A stretch of 54,393 nucleotides of DNA, taken from positions 129,818-184,210 of the forward strand of contig NW_003141316.1 of the NCBI RefSeq assembly GCF_000003605.2, given 5' to 3'. This document shows positions 46,401 to 52,012 of the stretch, one piece after another. Below the pieces are notes generated by a model. The model was given only the letters and a program-made list of their open reading frames with translations, ran no database searches and was not told the origin of the DNA. The position numbers and the translations under genes were made by a program. The DNA is from Saccoglossus kowalevskii (lineage: Eukaryota > Hemichordata > Enteropneusta > Harrimaniidae). The number at the start of each line of letters is the position of its first letter. The first letter of the stretch is position 1.

Positions 46401-47905
46401 TCATATTTGCTCCATTAGTAGGGTATACACATATATAACAGATATTTCTATGTTCAAAATAATTCATATTTTAATCATCCAGCATACGCAATTTTGAGTT
46501 TATGTGCATTTCTAATAGAGCAAAAAAAGAAATCCTGTTTAGAAGATATTTCTTGTGAAATCCTTGAGGCAGCAAGCAAACTTTTTTGCCCAAAAGCAAA
46601 AATAAAAAAAATTTAAATATACTTTCCTACACAGAGAAACTTGAAAACAGTAACAAAAAAAAACAGTGGGTAGATCCAAAATACAATCTAGCAGGTGCTT
46701 GGTGGGGGGGGGGGGGGGCAGTATGGGTTGATTAACATTGACTTTTTTTTGTCTTTTTTTGTCCTGCCCTTACTTACATGCATGTTCACTGGGTGCATGC
46801 TTACAGCACAAGACAAGCACTGTAGCTAGGGATATTTTGTTCATTTGGGGCAAGTCCTATATTAATTACCACAAAAATACTTAAAATGTACGAAAAATTT
46901 ACCATGAAAAATTTTAAAGAGTTAAAAGAAATAATTGTTCTTATTTCCAAACTCTGTCAACTGTGACGGTGTGATTTTACTTTATTTTCACATGGCTGAA
47001 AACTTGAGTGAACATTCATTTTCATTTACTTTATTTTCACATGGCTGAAAACTTGAGTGAACATTCATTTTCATTTACTTTATTTTCACATGGCTGAAAA
47101 CTTGAGTGAACATTCATTTTCATTTACTTTATTTTCACATGGCTGAAAACTTGAGTGAACATTCATTTTCACTGATTTACCATAACTAATATACAATGGG
47201 GGAATAGTGATATCACTAGATTAAATTTTTGTAAATTCACACTTCCAGTGAAAATGTATTCTACAATGTATCTGAATACGTATTACGTGAATGCTATAAT
47301 CAAATAACTTGATCTTACAACCTCATACTTAATGTGTAAAAATGCTACTGTTCATGTGTTTGACCCTTGTTTCTCCATTTCTTATTGTAGGTTCCAAAGT
47401 ACTGAAGTGTTTGACATGTAAAAAGACCTACTTGTGTGCTGAGAATATTAACAACGAGACCTGCTACAAATGCAAAGAACAGCTAACAGCCGTCACCAAG
47501 GACAATCCTGCTTCAAAACCCGAAGACCACGGCAATCCAGTCAACTGGAATAATTTTGTAAATAACACTGATGCAGAAAAGAATTTGACAAGGGTGAATA
47601 TGAGGTCAACGCCAAATGAGTCTGCAAAGCCAACCAATCAGGAACAATCTTCCATGGTGCCTCACATTGCCTCACCCAATCAGGATTCAGGTTACAAACA
47701 CTGGCAGGGAAGATTTATATATGAAAGGTCAAATGTCGCATCTGTCAGATCACCATGTGAGGTGGAACCAGTGAGCTCAACAACTAATGGCAGCTTAGGT
47801 AACATAGCTTGCGCTCCAACAACATATCCAACCAATCCATACATGCCTTACAACCACATGTCTGGTAGCATTGTTTTACCAGGACCTAGTAACATGTCAT
47901 ATTAA
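10204..47905 (+). CDS. PR/SET-domain C2H2 zinc-finger protein (PRDM family), nine exons
   Basis: A sequence-specific nuclear regulator, by family. Exons: 10204-10416, 41110-41245, 41852-42013, 42428-42579, 42921-43053, 43421-43590, 44548-44713, 45464-45547, 47391-47905. All junctions are GT/AG and the phases close, giving 576 residues. The PR domain spans about residues 20-140: GTSF near 50, then HCNWIRYLR (92-100), [13 protein letters not shown] (109-121) and SEILVYF (131-137), the last replacing the usual ELLVWY. A Pro/Ser-rich linker follows. Six C2H2 fingers lie at about 244-264, 272-292, 300-320, 328-348, 356-376 and 384-404, then a CX2C-X5-C-X8-CX2C cluster (412-433) and a Ser/Asn/Pro-rich tail. 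No nine-residue PRDM or SET catalytic motif can be confirmed, so activity may be through cofactor recruitment. Six fingers and length suggest PRDM14 or PRDM4 relatives, but the PR domain sits much nearer the N terminus, so no symbol is given. Confidence 0.85.
13442..13592. mobile_element. 150-bp MITE with 24-bp TIRs and 9-bp target duplication
   Basis: The ends are GGCTGATCTGCACTGGCTCG (continuing GAAG, from 13443) and its inverse ending at 13592, with one mismatch over 24 bp. The direct repeat CCGATGTTC flanks it at 13433-13441 and 13593-13601. TIR length and a 9-bp duplication suggest a Mutator-like (MULE) origin; an 8-bp hAT-type duplication is the alternative. No coding capacity. Confidence 0.88.
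15290..15555 (+). repeat. Diverged duplicate carrying an empty TTAA site
   Basis: Paralogous to about 16305-16840. Shared blocks include ctttgatgcag, cagttgtgtttaa, tttacctg/attacctg, gtcagtaggc and ggagatgaaaga followed by aaatttattgataagtg. Here the site reads gtgtTTAAgattacc without an insert. The right end abuts the family 1 MITE at 15561. Confidence 0.8.
15561..15733 (-). mobile_element. TA-flanked MITE, family 1 (reverse orientation)
   Basis: Begins TA-CTGTAAAATACTTTATTTTC with the TA at 15559-15560 and ends in a decayed arm (gctaaaatatagtattttat). Internal blocks (gattcagtgaaaat, ccatatattttacattcaa and aaacatccaaaaag) are reverse-complement to those of the 28496 copy. A poly-T expansion interrupts the left part. 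Confidence 0.8.
16305..16840 (+). repeat. Diverged duplicate carrying the filled TTAA site
   Basis: Partner of 15290-15555. Outside the inserted element it keeps the same block order, ending in gtagtcagtaggcgtgttct and aaatttattgataagtg. The two copies are about 1 kb apart in direct orientation. Confidence 0.78.
16344..16670 (+). mobile_element. TTAA-flanked 327-bp MITE
   Basis: Terminal inverted repeats AGCGGAAGGGCCGTCACCTG and its partner (AGCGGAGGAGTTGTCACCTG when reversed) match at 16 of 20 positions. They are flanked by TTAA at 16340-16343 and 16671-16674. A related empty site exists at 15320-15323. TTAA duplication is characteristic of the piggyBac superfamily, though the termini do not start with the usual CCC. 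No transposase is encoded. Confidence 0.85.
19647..19657 (+). repeat. Poly-C tract
   Basis: A run of about 11 C after atctcag, following a (T)TTAATT-rich stretch. Nothing else is assigned here. Confidence 0.85.
20391..20868 (+). repeat. 158-bp tandem repeat, three copies
   Basis: Units start with actt(g/a)atcttgtaacag at 20391, 20549 and 20707, so the spacing is 158 bp twice. Each unit contains gttcagatacgtgtggtgaa, cccaattcagcttgag and atcatgctgaaggaaaattg. Units 2 and 3 are closer to each other than to unit 1. A 63-residue minus-strand open frame over the first unit is not regarded as a gene. Confidence 0.93.
21536..22018 (+). repeat. G/A-rich minisatellite with AGCAG core
   Basis: It begins as degenerate GTAGAG/GGTAG-rich sequence (21536-21710). 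It then resolves into higher-order units of agataagtcgagtcaagtag and later (AGCAG)n followed by agacaagttgaatcaagtag, repeated at least three times to 22018. The + strand is almost devoid of T and C outside the spacer, producing artefactual Ala-Leu-Leu-Cys and Glu-Gln-Ser frames on the two strands. Confidence 0.93.
22050..22257 (+). mobile_element. TA-flanked MITE, family 5
   Basis: TA at 22048-22049, start CTGTAAAACCATC, end ATTACAG at 22257, TA at 22258-22259. The gactattttaacgttttgag and caatttcacctg blocks recur reverse-complemented at about 31326-31480. It sits between two stretches of the same G/A-rich repeat (21536-22018 and 22259-22400), so it probably inserted into that array. Confidence 0.75.
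22259..22765 (+). repeat. Degenerate continuation of the GTAGG/GGATAG-rich array
   Basis: Related G/A/T motifs (gtagggtatggtt, gataggatag) appear at 22259-22400 and again at 22690-22765 (ggataggataggata), separated by non-repetitive sequence. Probably decayed flanks of the array to the left. Confidence 0.55.
22999..23179 (-). mobile_element. TA-flanked MITE, family 1 (reverse orientation)
   Basis: TA at 22997-22998, start CTGTAAAATACTTTATTTTC, end with the inverted arm agctaaaataaagtattctacag. It carries gattcagtgaaaataaaatc and ctttattttacattcaactc, the reverse of the 28496 copy. The right flank is TG instead of TA, a likely point change. Confidence 0.85.
24230..24256 (+). repeat. (GT)n microsatellite
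   Basis: About 11 GT units follow a G-rich stretch (24190-24215). They account for the Cys-Val open frame in this place. Confidence 0.9.
25995..26228 (+). repeat. 17/34-bp minisatellite
   Basis: The basic 17-bp unit is gttcggtttatagaagt. In the left half it alternates with aattattttataaaggt to make a 34-bp dimer, while the right half contains mostly the first unit and variants. About 13 subunits in total. Confidence 0.9.
26883..27006 (+). mobile_element. TTAA-flanked MITE, family 4
   Basis: TTAA at 26879-26882 and 27007-27010. The core carries gttcgaatttcatgtaaata and cgctatgagtcccatatcga, ending in a cgacaca-acgactgccgccct arm. Left and right arms form a degenerate inverted repeat (AGxxcggt...accgCCCT). 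Related copies are at 32384, 41667 and 50902. Confidence 0.82.
28496..28704 (+). mobile_element. TA-flanked MITE, family 1
   Basis: TA at 28494-28495 and 28705-28706. The ends are CTGTGGAATACTTTATTTTC and the inverse arm ending in ctacag. About 209 bp, nearly the same sequence as the 38771 copy, so relatively young. It contains several TTTTCGCT/AGCGAAAA boxes inside both arms. Confidence 0.93.
29580..29880 (+). repeat. Degenerate tandem repeat, about 110-118 bp
   Basis: Three diverged units share gtgtttttattaaacttgtg or its variants followed by caatctggatgatta and a ttattagaaa block; tgatta anchors fall at 29620, 29730 and 29848. The ttcttctcaat motif occurs in the later units. Confidence 0.7.
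31326..31480 (-). mobile_element. Decayed family 5 MITE copy
   Basis: Reverse-complement similarity to 22050-22257: caaaacatcaaaatagttaaa, gaaattgctcaaaac and a tcactggtttttaat end. The termini are eroded, so the exact borders are uncertain. Confidence 0.55.
31518..31557. repeat. Short hairpin
   Basis: An 11-bp perfect stem, tcagtcctaat (31518-31528) with attaggactga (31547-31557), has an 18-nt loop. Function unknown; it may be chance. Confidence 0.7.
32384..32518 (+). mobile_element. TTAA-flanked MITE, family 4 (diverged)
   Basis: TTAA at 32380-32383 and 32519-32522. Shares gcatgttcgaatttcatgta, gttgctatgagccccat and the acaaccactgctctt end with the copy at 26883. The G/C-rich arms are weakened by substitutions. 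Confidence 0.75.
33245..33480 (+). repeat. Solo unit of the 157-bp tandem family
   Basis: Carries gctgtcgactttgtctg, cgtccgtgtcaactttttac, ttcttcttgaaaactacaag and ttgggtagacctctcttaga, the same order as 53805-54000. It holds one full unit and the start of another (gatattttcgactta). A related agcggagctatctcagccga fragment lies at 33740. Confidence 0.88.
33507..33713 (+). mobile_element. TA-flanked MITE, family 2
   Basis: Starts CTGTAAAGGGGTTAATTATT (TA at 33504-33505 plus one extra C) and ends ttagtcattttacag with TA at 33714-33715. The interior has attaaaacc and gcgaaa boxes. The opposite-orientation copy begins 1 kb downstream. Confidence 0.9.
34679..34885 (-). mobile_element. TA-flanked MITE, family 2 (reverse orientation)
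   Basis: TA at 34677-34678 and 34886-34887. Starts CTGTAAAATGACTAATTTTC and ends attaacccctttacag, the mirror image of the 33507 copy over its full length (207 bp each). Confidence 0.92.
35605..35785 (+). mobile_element. TA-flanked MITE, family 6
   Basis: TA at 35603-35604 and 35786-35787. The arms are CTGTGAAATCTGTATTAGAA and the inverse ending cttctaatacagattttat. The interior has gcaacagaggggatgcgg and a ggtgcgatttctattagg repeat of the arm motif. An opposite-orientation copy is at 51388. Confidence 0.9.
36117..36158. repeat. Perfect 42-bp palindrome
   Basis: ttttgtatcttcacaaatag is followed immediately by its exact reverse complement, 21 bp per arm with no spacer and AGATCT-like centre (tagatcta). 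The flanks (gtacg... and ...cgtac) show further weak symmetry. Confidence 0.97.
37364..37490. mobile_element. 127-bp hairpin-forming MITE
   Basis: The termini taaggttattacaaggatac and its inverse (ending gtaataacctta) pair over about 26 bp with one mismatch. Inner blocks (gacagtac with gtactgtc) extend the stem to nearly 50 bp around a G/C-rich loop. No second copy was seen in the window, and the target duplication is unclear. Confidence 0.82.
38688..39208 (+). repeat. 155-bp tandem duplication, first copy interrupted by a MITE
   Basis: Blocks taattttgcatacaataaat, gagcgaattcatcatttaag and the tatggcaagaaaattctgta to attcatagaaa segment occur in both 38688-39051 and 39052-39208. Copies are nearly identical apart from the 207-bp insert plus TA in copy 1. 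Confidence 0.95.
38771..38977 (+). mobile_element. TA-flanked MITE, family 1, with empty sister site
   Basis: TA at 38769-38770 and 38978-38979. Starts CTGTGGAATACTTTATTTTC, ends aaagtattctacag. The adjacent duplicate at 39131-39137 reads gcaTAtatgg with a single TA and no insert, which fixes the element borders and the 2-bp target duplication directly. Confidence 0.97.
41110..41245 (+). CDS. PRDM-like gene exon 2 (core of PR domain)
   Basis: 136 nt, phase 0 in and 1 out. Encodes [11 protein letters not shown], then HCNWIRYLR, the position of the NWxxYV/NWxRY block that marks PR domains, and [10 protein letters not shown], the counterpart of the QNL-x-A strand. Donor is gtaagc. The exon itself starts with gtaagg just after the acceptor, so a nearby cryptic donor exists at the acceptor junction. 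Confidence 0.85.
41667..41764 (+). mobile_element. TTAA-flanked MITE, family 4 (shortened), in PRDM-like intron 2
   Basis: TTAA at 41663-41666 and 41765-41768. Contains gtcatgtaaataaacaatgt and cgctatgagttccatatcga, ending acgactgtcgccct. About 25 bp of the left arm is missing compared with 26883. Confidence 0.82.
41852..42013 (+). CDS. PRDM-like gene exon 3 (end of PR domain, linker)
   Basis: 162 nt, phase 1 in and 1 out, acceptor ttttgcag, donor gtttgt. Encodes [20 protein letters not shown], corresponding to the terminal strands of a PR domain, where most relatives have ELLVWY. It then encodes a linker rich in Ser and Pro ([13 protein letters not shown]). Confidence 0.85.
42175..42202. 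repeat. Intronic hairpin
   Basis: A perfect 10-bp stem, cacagtcact (42175-42184) with agtgactgtg (42193-42202), has an 8-nt loop in PRDM-like intron 3. Confidence 0.8.
42398..42427 (+). repeat. (GATT)n microsatellite adjoining a splice acceptor
   Basis: About six ATTG/GATT units run directly into attatag, the acceptor of exon 4. The microsatellite therefore occupies the place of the branch point and polypyrimidine tract. Confidence 0.92.
42428..42579 (+). CDS. PRDM-like gene exon 4 (linker)
   Basis: 152 nt, phase 1 in and 0 out, donor gtaagt. Encodes a Pro-rich linker ([15 protein letters not shown], then [12 protein letters not shown]). It has no recognised domain and is predicted disordered by composition. 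Confidence 0.8.
42684..42768 (+). mobile_element. Family 2 MITE with internal deletion, in PRDM-like intron 4
   Basis: TA at 42682-42683, start CTGTAAAGGGGTTAATTATT, end tagtcattttacag followed by TC. Only 85 bp: the interior between the gcgctaaa block and the right terminus is missing relative to the 207-bp copies. Confidence 0.9.
42921..43053 (+). CDS. PRDM-like gene exon 5 (zinc finger 1)
   Basis: 133 nt, phase 0 in and 1 out, acceptor ttacttag. A basic stretch (LLRRNKER) precedes finger 1, CEVCNKVF...HMRTH, residues 244-264. Helix positions -1, 2, 3 and 6 read R, S, L, R. The exon ends inside the TG of the TGERP linker. Confidence 0.92.
43421..43590 (+). CDS. PRDM-like gene exon 6 (zinc fingers 2 and 3)
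   Basis: 170 nt, phase 1 in and 0 out. Finger 2 is CDVCGKAF...HQRIH and finger 3 CKICSKKF...HKMTH, joined by a canonical SGEKPH linker. Helix contacts (-1, 2, 3, 6) read T,S,S,T and A,S,N,Y. The open frame continues past the gtaagac donor but becomes low complexity, so splicing is preferred. Confidence 0.93.
43874..44071 (+). mobile_element. TA-flanked MITE, family 3, in PRDM-like intron 6
   Basis: TA at 43872-43873 and 44072-44073. Starts CTGTAAAACATGTCTTTTTA and ends cattttctacag. The interior has repeated gctaattta/gctaaatta motifs. The second copy is at 46060 and a one-ended fragment at 52013. Confidence 0.85.
44548..44713 (+). CDS. PRDM-like gene exon 7 (zinc fingers 4 and 5)
   Basis: 166 nt, phase 0 in and 1 out, acceptor tccgtag. 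Finger 4 is CTLCSKSF...HMYVH and finger 5 CGLCNRGF...HLMLH. The linker between them is NGSWPF rather than TGEKPF, so this joint may be more flexible. Finger 5 helix contacts are K,T,N,N. Confidence 0.93.
45464..45547 (+). CDS. PRDM-like gene exon 8 (zinc finger 6)
   Basis: 84 nt, phase 1 in and 1 out, so it could be skipped without a frameshift, removing exactly one finger. Encodes GERPYE, then CTLCGKRF...HMKTH. Helix contacts L,C,N,A. Acceptor tttgcag, donor gtaagg. Confidence 0.92.
46060..46286 (+). mobile_element. TA-flanked MITE, family 3, in PRDM-like intron 8
   Basis: TA at 46058-46059 and 46287-46288. Starts CTGTAAAACATGTTGAAAAA, ends aaaaagacatgttttacag. The right half contains four gcgaa/cgcgaaaa boxes. 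Confidence 0.88.
46703..46718 (+). repeat. Poly-G tract in PRDM-like intron 8
   Basis: A run of about 16 G after tgcttggt. Confidence 0.9.
46979..47175 (+). repeat. 50-bp tandem repeat, four near-identical copies, in PRDM-like intron 8
   Basis: actttattttcacatggctg starts at 46979, 47029, 47079 and 47129, exactly 50 bp apart, with tgaaaacttgagtgaacatt in each. The copies look identical until the last, which diverges at its 3' end. It ends about 215 bp before the final acceptor. Confidence 0.97.
47391..47905 (+). CDS. PRDM-like gene exon 9 (cysteine cluster and C-terminal tail)
   Basis: 515 nt including the TAA stop at 47903-47905, phase 1 in, acceptor tattgtag. It opens with [10 protein letters not shown] and gives a CX2C-X5-C-X8-CX2C cluster (residues 412-433) lacking the finger histidines, so it may be a degenerate seventh finger or a small C4 zinc site. 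The following 140 residues are Asn/Ser/Pro/Thr-rich with no recognised domain. The upstream ATG at 47342 is intronic. Confidence 0.87.
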
Positions 47906-49740
47906 CAATTTTATCATTTTTATCAAAAAGTGCCTTTTGTGCAATCCTTTTAAATATTTTCCATCCAGCAGTAATATTTAATATTTTACTGATTTTAACT
48001 TCCTGTTTGTGATTATTGTACACTTGTTGTTGTTGATACCATGACATTCAAGACCAAATATTTTAAAAAAAAAGCTTTATGTATATAATTTTTTCAGCAA
48101 CATGAAAAAACTTTTTACCATTATTGATATTATACTATATTATATAAAATTCCTATTATATCGGAGTTTATATATAGGGCAAGGTGACTAACATTTTCCA
48201 AACAACCTAGTACTGGTACATACTGGTTCTAACCAGATCTTGTATTTGTACATACTGGTTCTAACCAGATCTTGTATTTGTACATACTGCTTCTAACCAG
48301 ATCTTGTATTTGTACATACTGGTTCTAACCAGATCTTGTATCTGCACATACTGGATGTAGTCAGTTAATGTACTGGTACATACTTGCTTTAACAGGATAA
48401 TTTACTGGCTCTAACCAGATATTGTTCTGGTTTTTATAACATTATTCTGTGAGAGTCAGGTGGCAGTAATATGCATTAAGACGTCACAACAGCTTTTGAC
48501 AATCACATTAGCATTCATCACAAATATCTCTTCAAGTGCCTTAAATTCAAAACTGTTATGACTTACATAGTATCAGTTTTGTGTTATTATTACACAAGGG
48601 GTTCAATAACATTGTATTAATGTAAGTGACCAGATAAAAATATACCTCAACATAGCGTAGTATAGAGGTCTGTCATCTATTTCATTTCAAACATCCCCAT
48701 TCATATTACCTGTGGAACATCTCGTCTTGTTACGTAACATGTAATACTTTTATGTATGGTGATTAAAAGGTGACAACCATGGCACATTGACAACTGTGTT
48801 GCTGCATATTAAAATACAAGATACTTTGTCTTTTTTGACTGGCAACATATTCTTATAGTTGCTTCTGCAGACCATGCATGTCTATTTTAACTGATTTGTT
48901 CACTCCAGTTATTATAAATAAAATAACATCATGTGGACAAGTTTATTCCCCATAGCTAACTTTTCAAAAAATACAAATACTGAGTTAGGTTCACCAGTAG
49001 TACTGTTACTTTGATCTGATTTGTTCTAACTGATACAATTTATCAGTGTTAGACATAATATTGCAGCTTTTTACCAAATATGTTTTTTTATTGATCAAAA
49101 TATGATTGGTATCATGTTTTCGATCATTATTAACTATATAATATTTTTTCAACTATTTTGATTTAAATATTGTTTTACTTATAAATAAGTAGCTTTAGTG
49201 TTAAATTGGGATATATGTTTGATGGCATAGTCTGAGTAAACATGATTGTTTGGTTTCATTAAACCTATTTTATAAGATAATGCATATTAATTTTACTACA
49301 GTGTACGAGTGTGATAGTTTTTATTCTGAAAACTGACTTGGTTTGATTTTAATTGCTGCTTTGTGACCCTCCCTGATCACTTTGAGCTCCAGAAAAATTC
49401 CTGCCAGCATTTTAGATGCAACGTTTTGTTTATTTTTTATATATTTCTATGTTTGATCAAAATGGCTACATACAATTCTTGATCCAAATTTTAGCAAAAA
49501 TATGAAAAACAAATTATGTTGGCTTTGTGAAAGGTGGCAAGTGTCAACTTTGGCACTTGCAGATTCATCAAGAGGTAAGCGGTTCATTGAAATTCAAAAA
49601 TATTTTAAATATTGCAAAAAAAGAGATATAATAATGTAAATTATTAATATCATATGTATAATATAATAATATTATTCATTTTTTTGCAATAAGGAATAAA
49701 AAAATAGTTATACATGTACTTAACATGGATCAGATTGGTA
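47906..49740 (+). other. Probable 3' UTR and downstream flank of the PRDM-like gene
   Basis: AT-rich and non-coding. AATAAA occurs at 48917-48922 and at about 49693. Either could terminate the transcript, giving a 3' UTR of about 1.0 or 1.8 kb. The 32-bp array below would then lie in the mRNA. Confidence 0.45.
48213..48430 (+). repeat. 32-bp tandem repeat with palindromic core
   Basis: tactggttctaaccagatct anchors occur at 48221, 48253, 48285, 48317 and 48349 (32-bp period), followed by two degenerate units to about 48430. Each good unit contains ctggttctaaccag, itself an inverted repeat. Confidence 0.93.
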
Positions 49741-50100
49741 TTACCCTTTAATGCTGAATTTTTCACTAGGTTTTCATTTAAAAAATAATTAAATTTGAAT
49801 GAATACTAATTCATTTCCCCATATGATATTTCATATCTGTGTACTTGCCTTTATAATTTCATGATAGAATAATTTTTTCCTGAATGTTGTGGTTCAATTT
49901 GGTAGCAGTAAAAATTTCCCTGGGTGCCTTATCAAGACACTGAATCTACGTGACTTTGGCAAAATGTTATTTTCCTTGTGAATGACATTACGGTAACTAT
50001 ATAAAATTACAAAGGTTTACAAAATACCAACCTTTGTTTGACAAAACTCCATTTAAATCCACCAATATGCACTACAGCTCCTCAGTACTGGTAATCCAGC
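49741..50100. other. AT-rich flank, nothing assigned
   Basis: No exon, repeat family or RNA gene is recognised. Confidence 0.5.
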
Positions 50101-50104
50101 CATA

Positions 50105-50303
50105 CTGTAAAATACTTTATTTTAGCTGGAATTAATTTTCGCTGAAAAGACTTTTCGGGTGTTTTGTATGGAATTTATTTTCAATGATTTTTGGCAAATT
50201 GAATGTAAAATATAGGGAAAAAAATGTATTCGCTGGATTTTATTTTCACTGAATCATTCCTTCAGCGAAAATTAATTCCAAGCGAAAATAAAATATTTTA
50301 CAG
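50105..50303 (+). mobile_element. TA-flanked MITE, family 1
   Basis: TA at 50103-50104 and 50304-50305. Starts CTGTAAAATACTTTATTTTA and ends aaataaaatattttacag. Same orientation and same internal blocks as 28496 and 38771, with moderate divergence. Confidence 0.92.
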
Positions 50304-50901
50304 TATTTAGTTTTATTCTGCAAAACTTCACTGCAATAGTAGTGTTTGCTTCATCTTTATCAGCAACATGCTGATAGTTTATATCAACCCTCACCAGTTT
50401 GATTCATGGTAAATCATTAACTACTAGACGGACATCTTCCAATTAATAGGTGGGGGCTGTCCAGAATGCAGAAAATGATTGTACAGTGGTAACACCATCG
50501 TTCCTATTATAATTACCTTATTTGGGTGTCAACATAATGTCTAATTTGCCAATTAGGGCATATGAATTCAAGTTGATTCTAACCTAGATGCTAAATGTGG
50601 TGTACTCTTTGACATACAGATATGTGGTGTTAGGAGGATTTTATTTAAGGCATAAAATTATGCATGACCTCCTAAAGGTCACACATCCTGGAACTGTTAT
50701 GGGTATATAGTCCTATTAACTGCAACGATTTCCAATATGTTTATATTTGCAATGTTTAACTTTATTTGAATTGTCATGACAACTGCTTGCATTTTTAGGG
50801 GAAAATAATTTTTAAATTCTCATTGAATTTGTACCTCAAGAAATTACCATGTTGTATGTTGGTTTAGACTACAAAAATAATTTGTACCTTAAATAAGTTA
50901 A

Positions 50902-51022
50902 AGAACGGTGGTCGTCGCGTAGCGTGTGTATTGATTTTCTGAAAACAAACAATTTATTTTACATGTGTTACATCACTATGAATCCCATATCAAACAGGAC
51001 ACGGCGCGATGACCACCGCCCT
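50902..51022 (+). mobile_element. TTAA-flanked MITE, family 4 (best-preserved arms)
   Basis: TTAA at 50898-50901 and 51023-51026. The arms AGAACGGTGGTCGTCGCG and its partner (AGGGCGGTGGTCATCGCG when reversed) match at 15 of 18 positions. The core has cactatgaatcccatatcaa like the copies at 26883, 32384 and 41667. Confidence 0.88.
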
Positions 51023-51387
51023 TTAAATATCATGCTAGCAGAAACTGTTCTGTAGTAGTCGTAGTAGTGCATCTGGCAGAACAAGACTATTGGTTCTTGT
51101 GCTACCTAGCAACATACTGGTAGTCATGGAAACTAACATAATTTACATATATTGTTTTCTGCTTTAATTTCATGAGATAATTTTTGTTGTGGTCGAGGAA
51201 ATTGCAGAATTTTGTAGCAGTTGACATTTCTTTAGAAATGCAATGTTGTGATTAATTTCAAAAAAATTTGGCCCTGCGCATTATCCGAACTCATCAAACT
51301 GTGAAAATTGAGTATGTCAAATGAACCGTATAGAACAATAATAATGTCCTTATTGCATCCTTAGAAATAAGTTTTTTCTATCAGTTA

Positions 51388-51567
51388 TCGTAAAATCTGT
51401 ATTAGAAGCCGCATCCCTAATATAAGTCGCACCCATTCTTTTTGAGCAATTGAGTACCAAACATTCAGAATTTTCCATATGTGTAGATGATCTAATGGAA
51501 GCTGCATCCCCTCTGTTGCATTGTAACATTTTAATAGAAGCCACAGCTTCTAATACAGACTTTACAG
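51388..51567 (-). mobile_element. TA-flanked MITE, family 6 (reverse orientation)
   Basis: TA at 51386-51387 and 51568-51569. Left arm taaaatctgtattagaagcc, right arm ending taatacagactttacag. It is the full-length mirror image of 35605-35785 (ctgcatcccctctgttgcat matches its inverse there). Confidence 0.9.
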
Positions 51568-52012
51568 TAATAGGAGTATCTGTATAAGTCAGTATACTGG
51601 AATTATATTGCGAGACATCAATTGTGTTTATTCTTCACCGTTAATGTGGATTACAATTATACAGCCAATCTACACTCATTCATGTATTAGATTAATGTTT
51701 CATTCCAGAATGGAATAATGTTCATGTACTTAAATCTCAATTTGTTTACATTTGTCTATTTTTTCAATGTAGTTTTGTTCTGTTTATAAGAAAAATATTT
51801 TGTATTGTTCATATTAATATTAAAAATTGTATTTTTGAGATTTTATATATATTTTTCTTTTTTTACGACCACTGCACATAATTTTATCTTATCTAGCTAG
51901 TTTCCATCCACCATGTAACTGACATACTAACATTTCTAATGTTATGCATTTTATCAGGTCTTTATAATTTACTATTTTGATTTAAATGGCAAAGAGCGCC
52001 ACTTTAAACATA

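Noticed and set aside
47342..47390. In-frame ATG before the last PRDM-like exon, suggesting a separate 187-residue protein
   Set aside because: A clear tattgtag acceptor ends at 47390, and the frame joins exon 8 exactly in the finger linker. The upstream codons are intronic.
10204..47905. Assigning the zinc-finger gene to PRDM14
   Set aside because: Six fingers and similar total length fit, but the PR domain position and motif details differ, and I could not run a phylogeny. Only family level is claimed.
46979..48430. Regularly spaced repeats resembling a CRISPR array
   Set aside because: The 50-bp and 32-bp repeats are direct tandem units without unique spacers, in an animal intron and 3' flank, with no cas genes.
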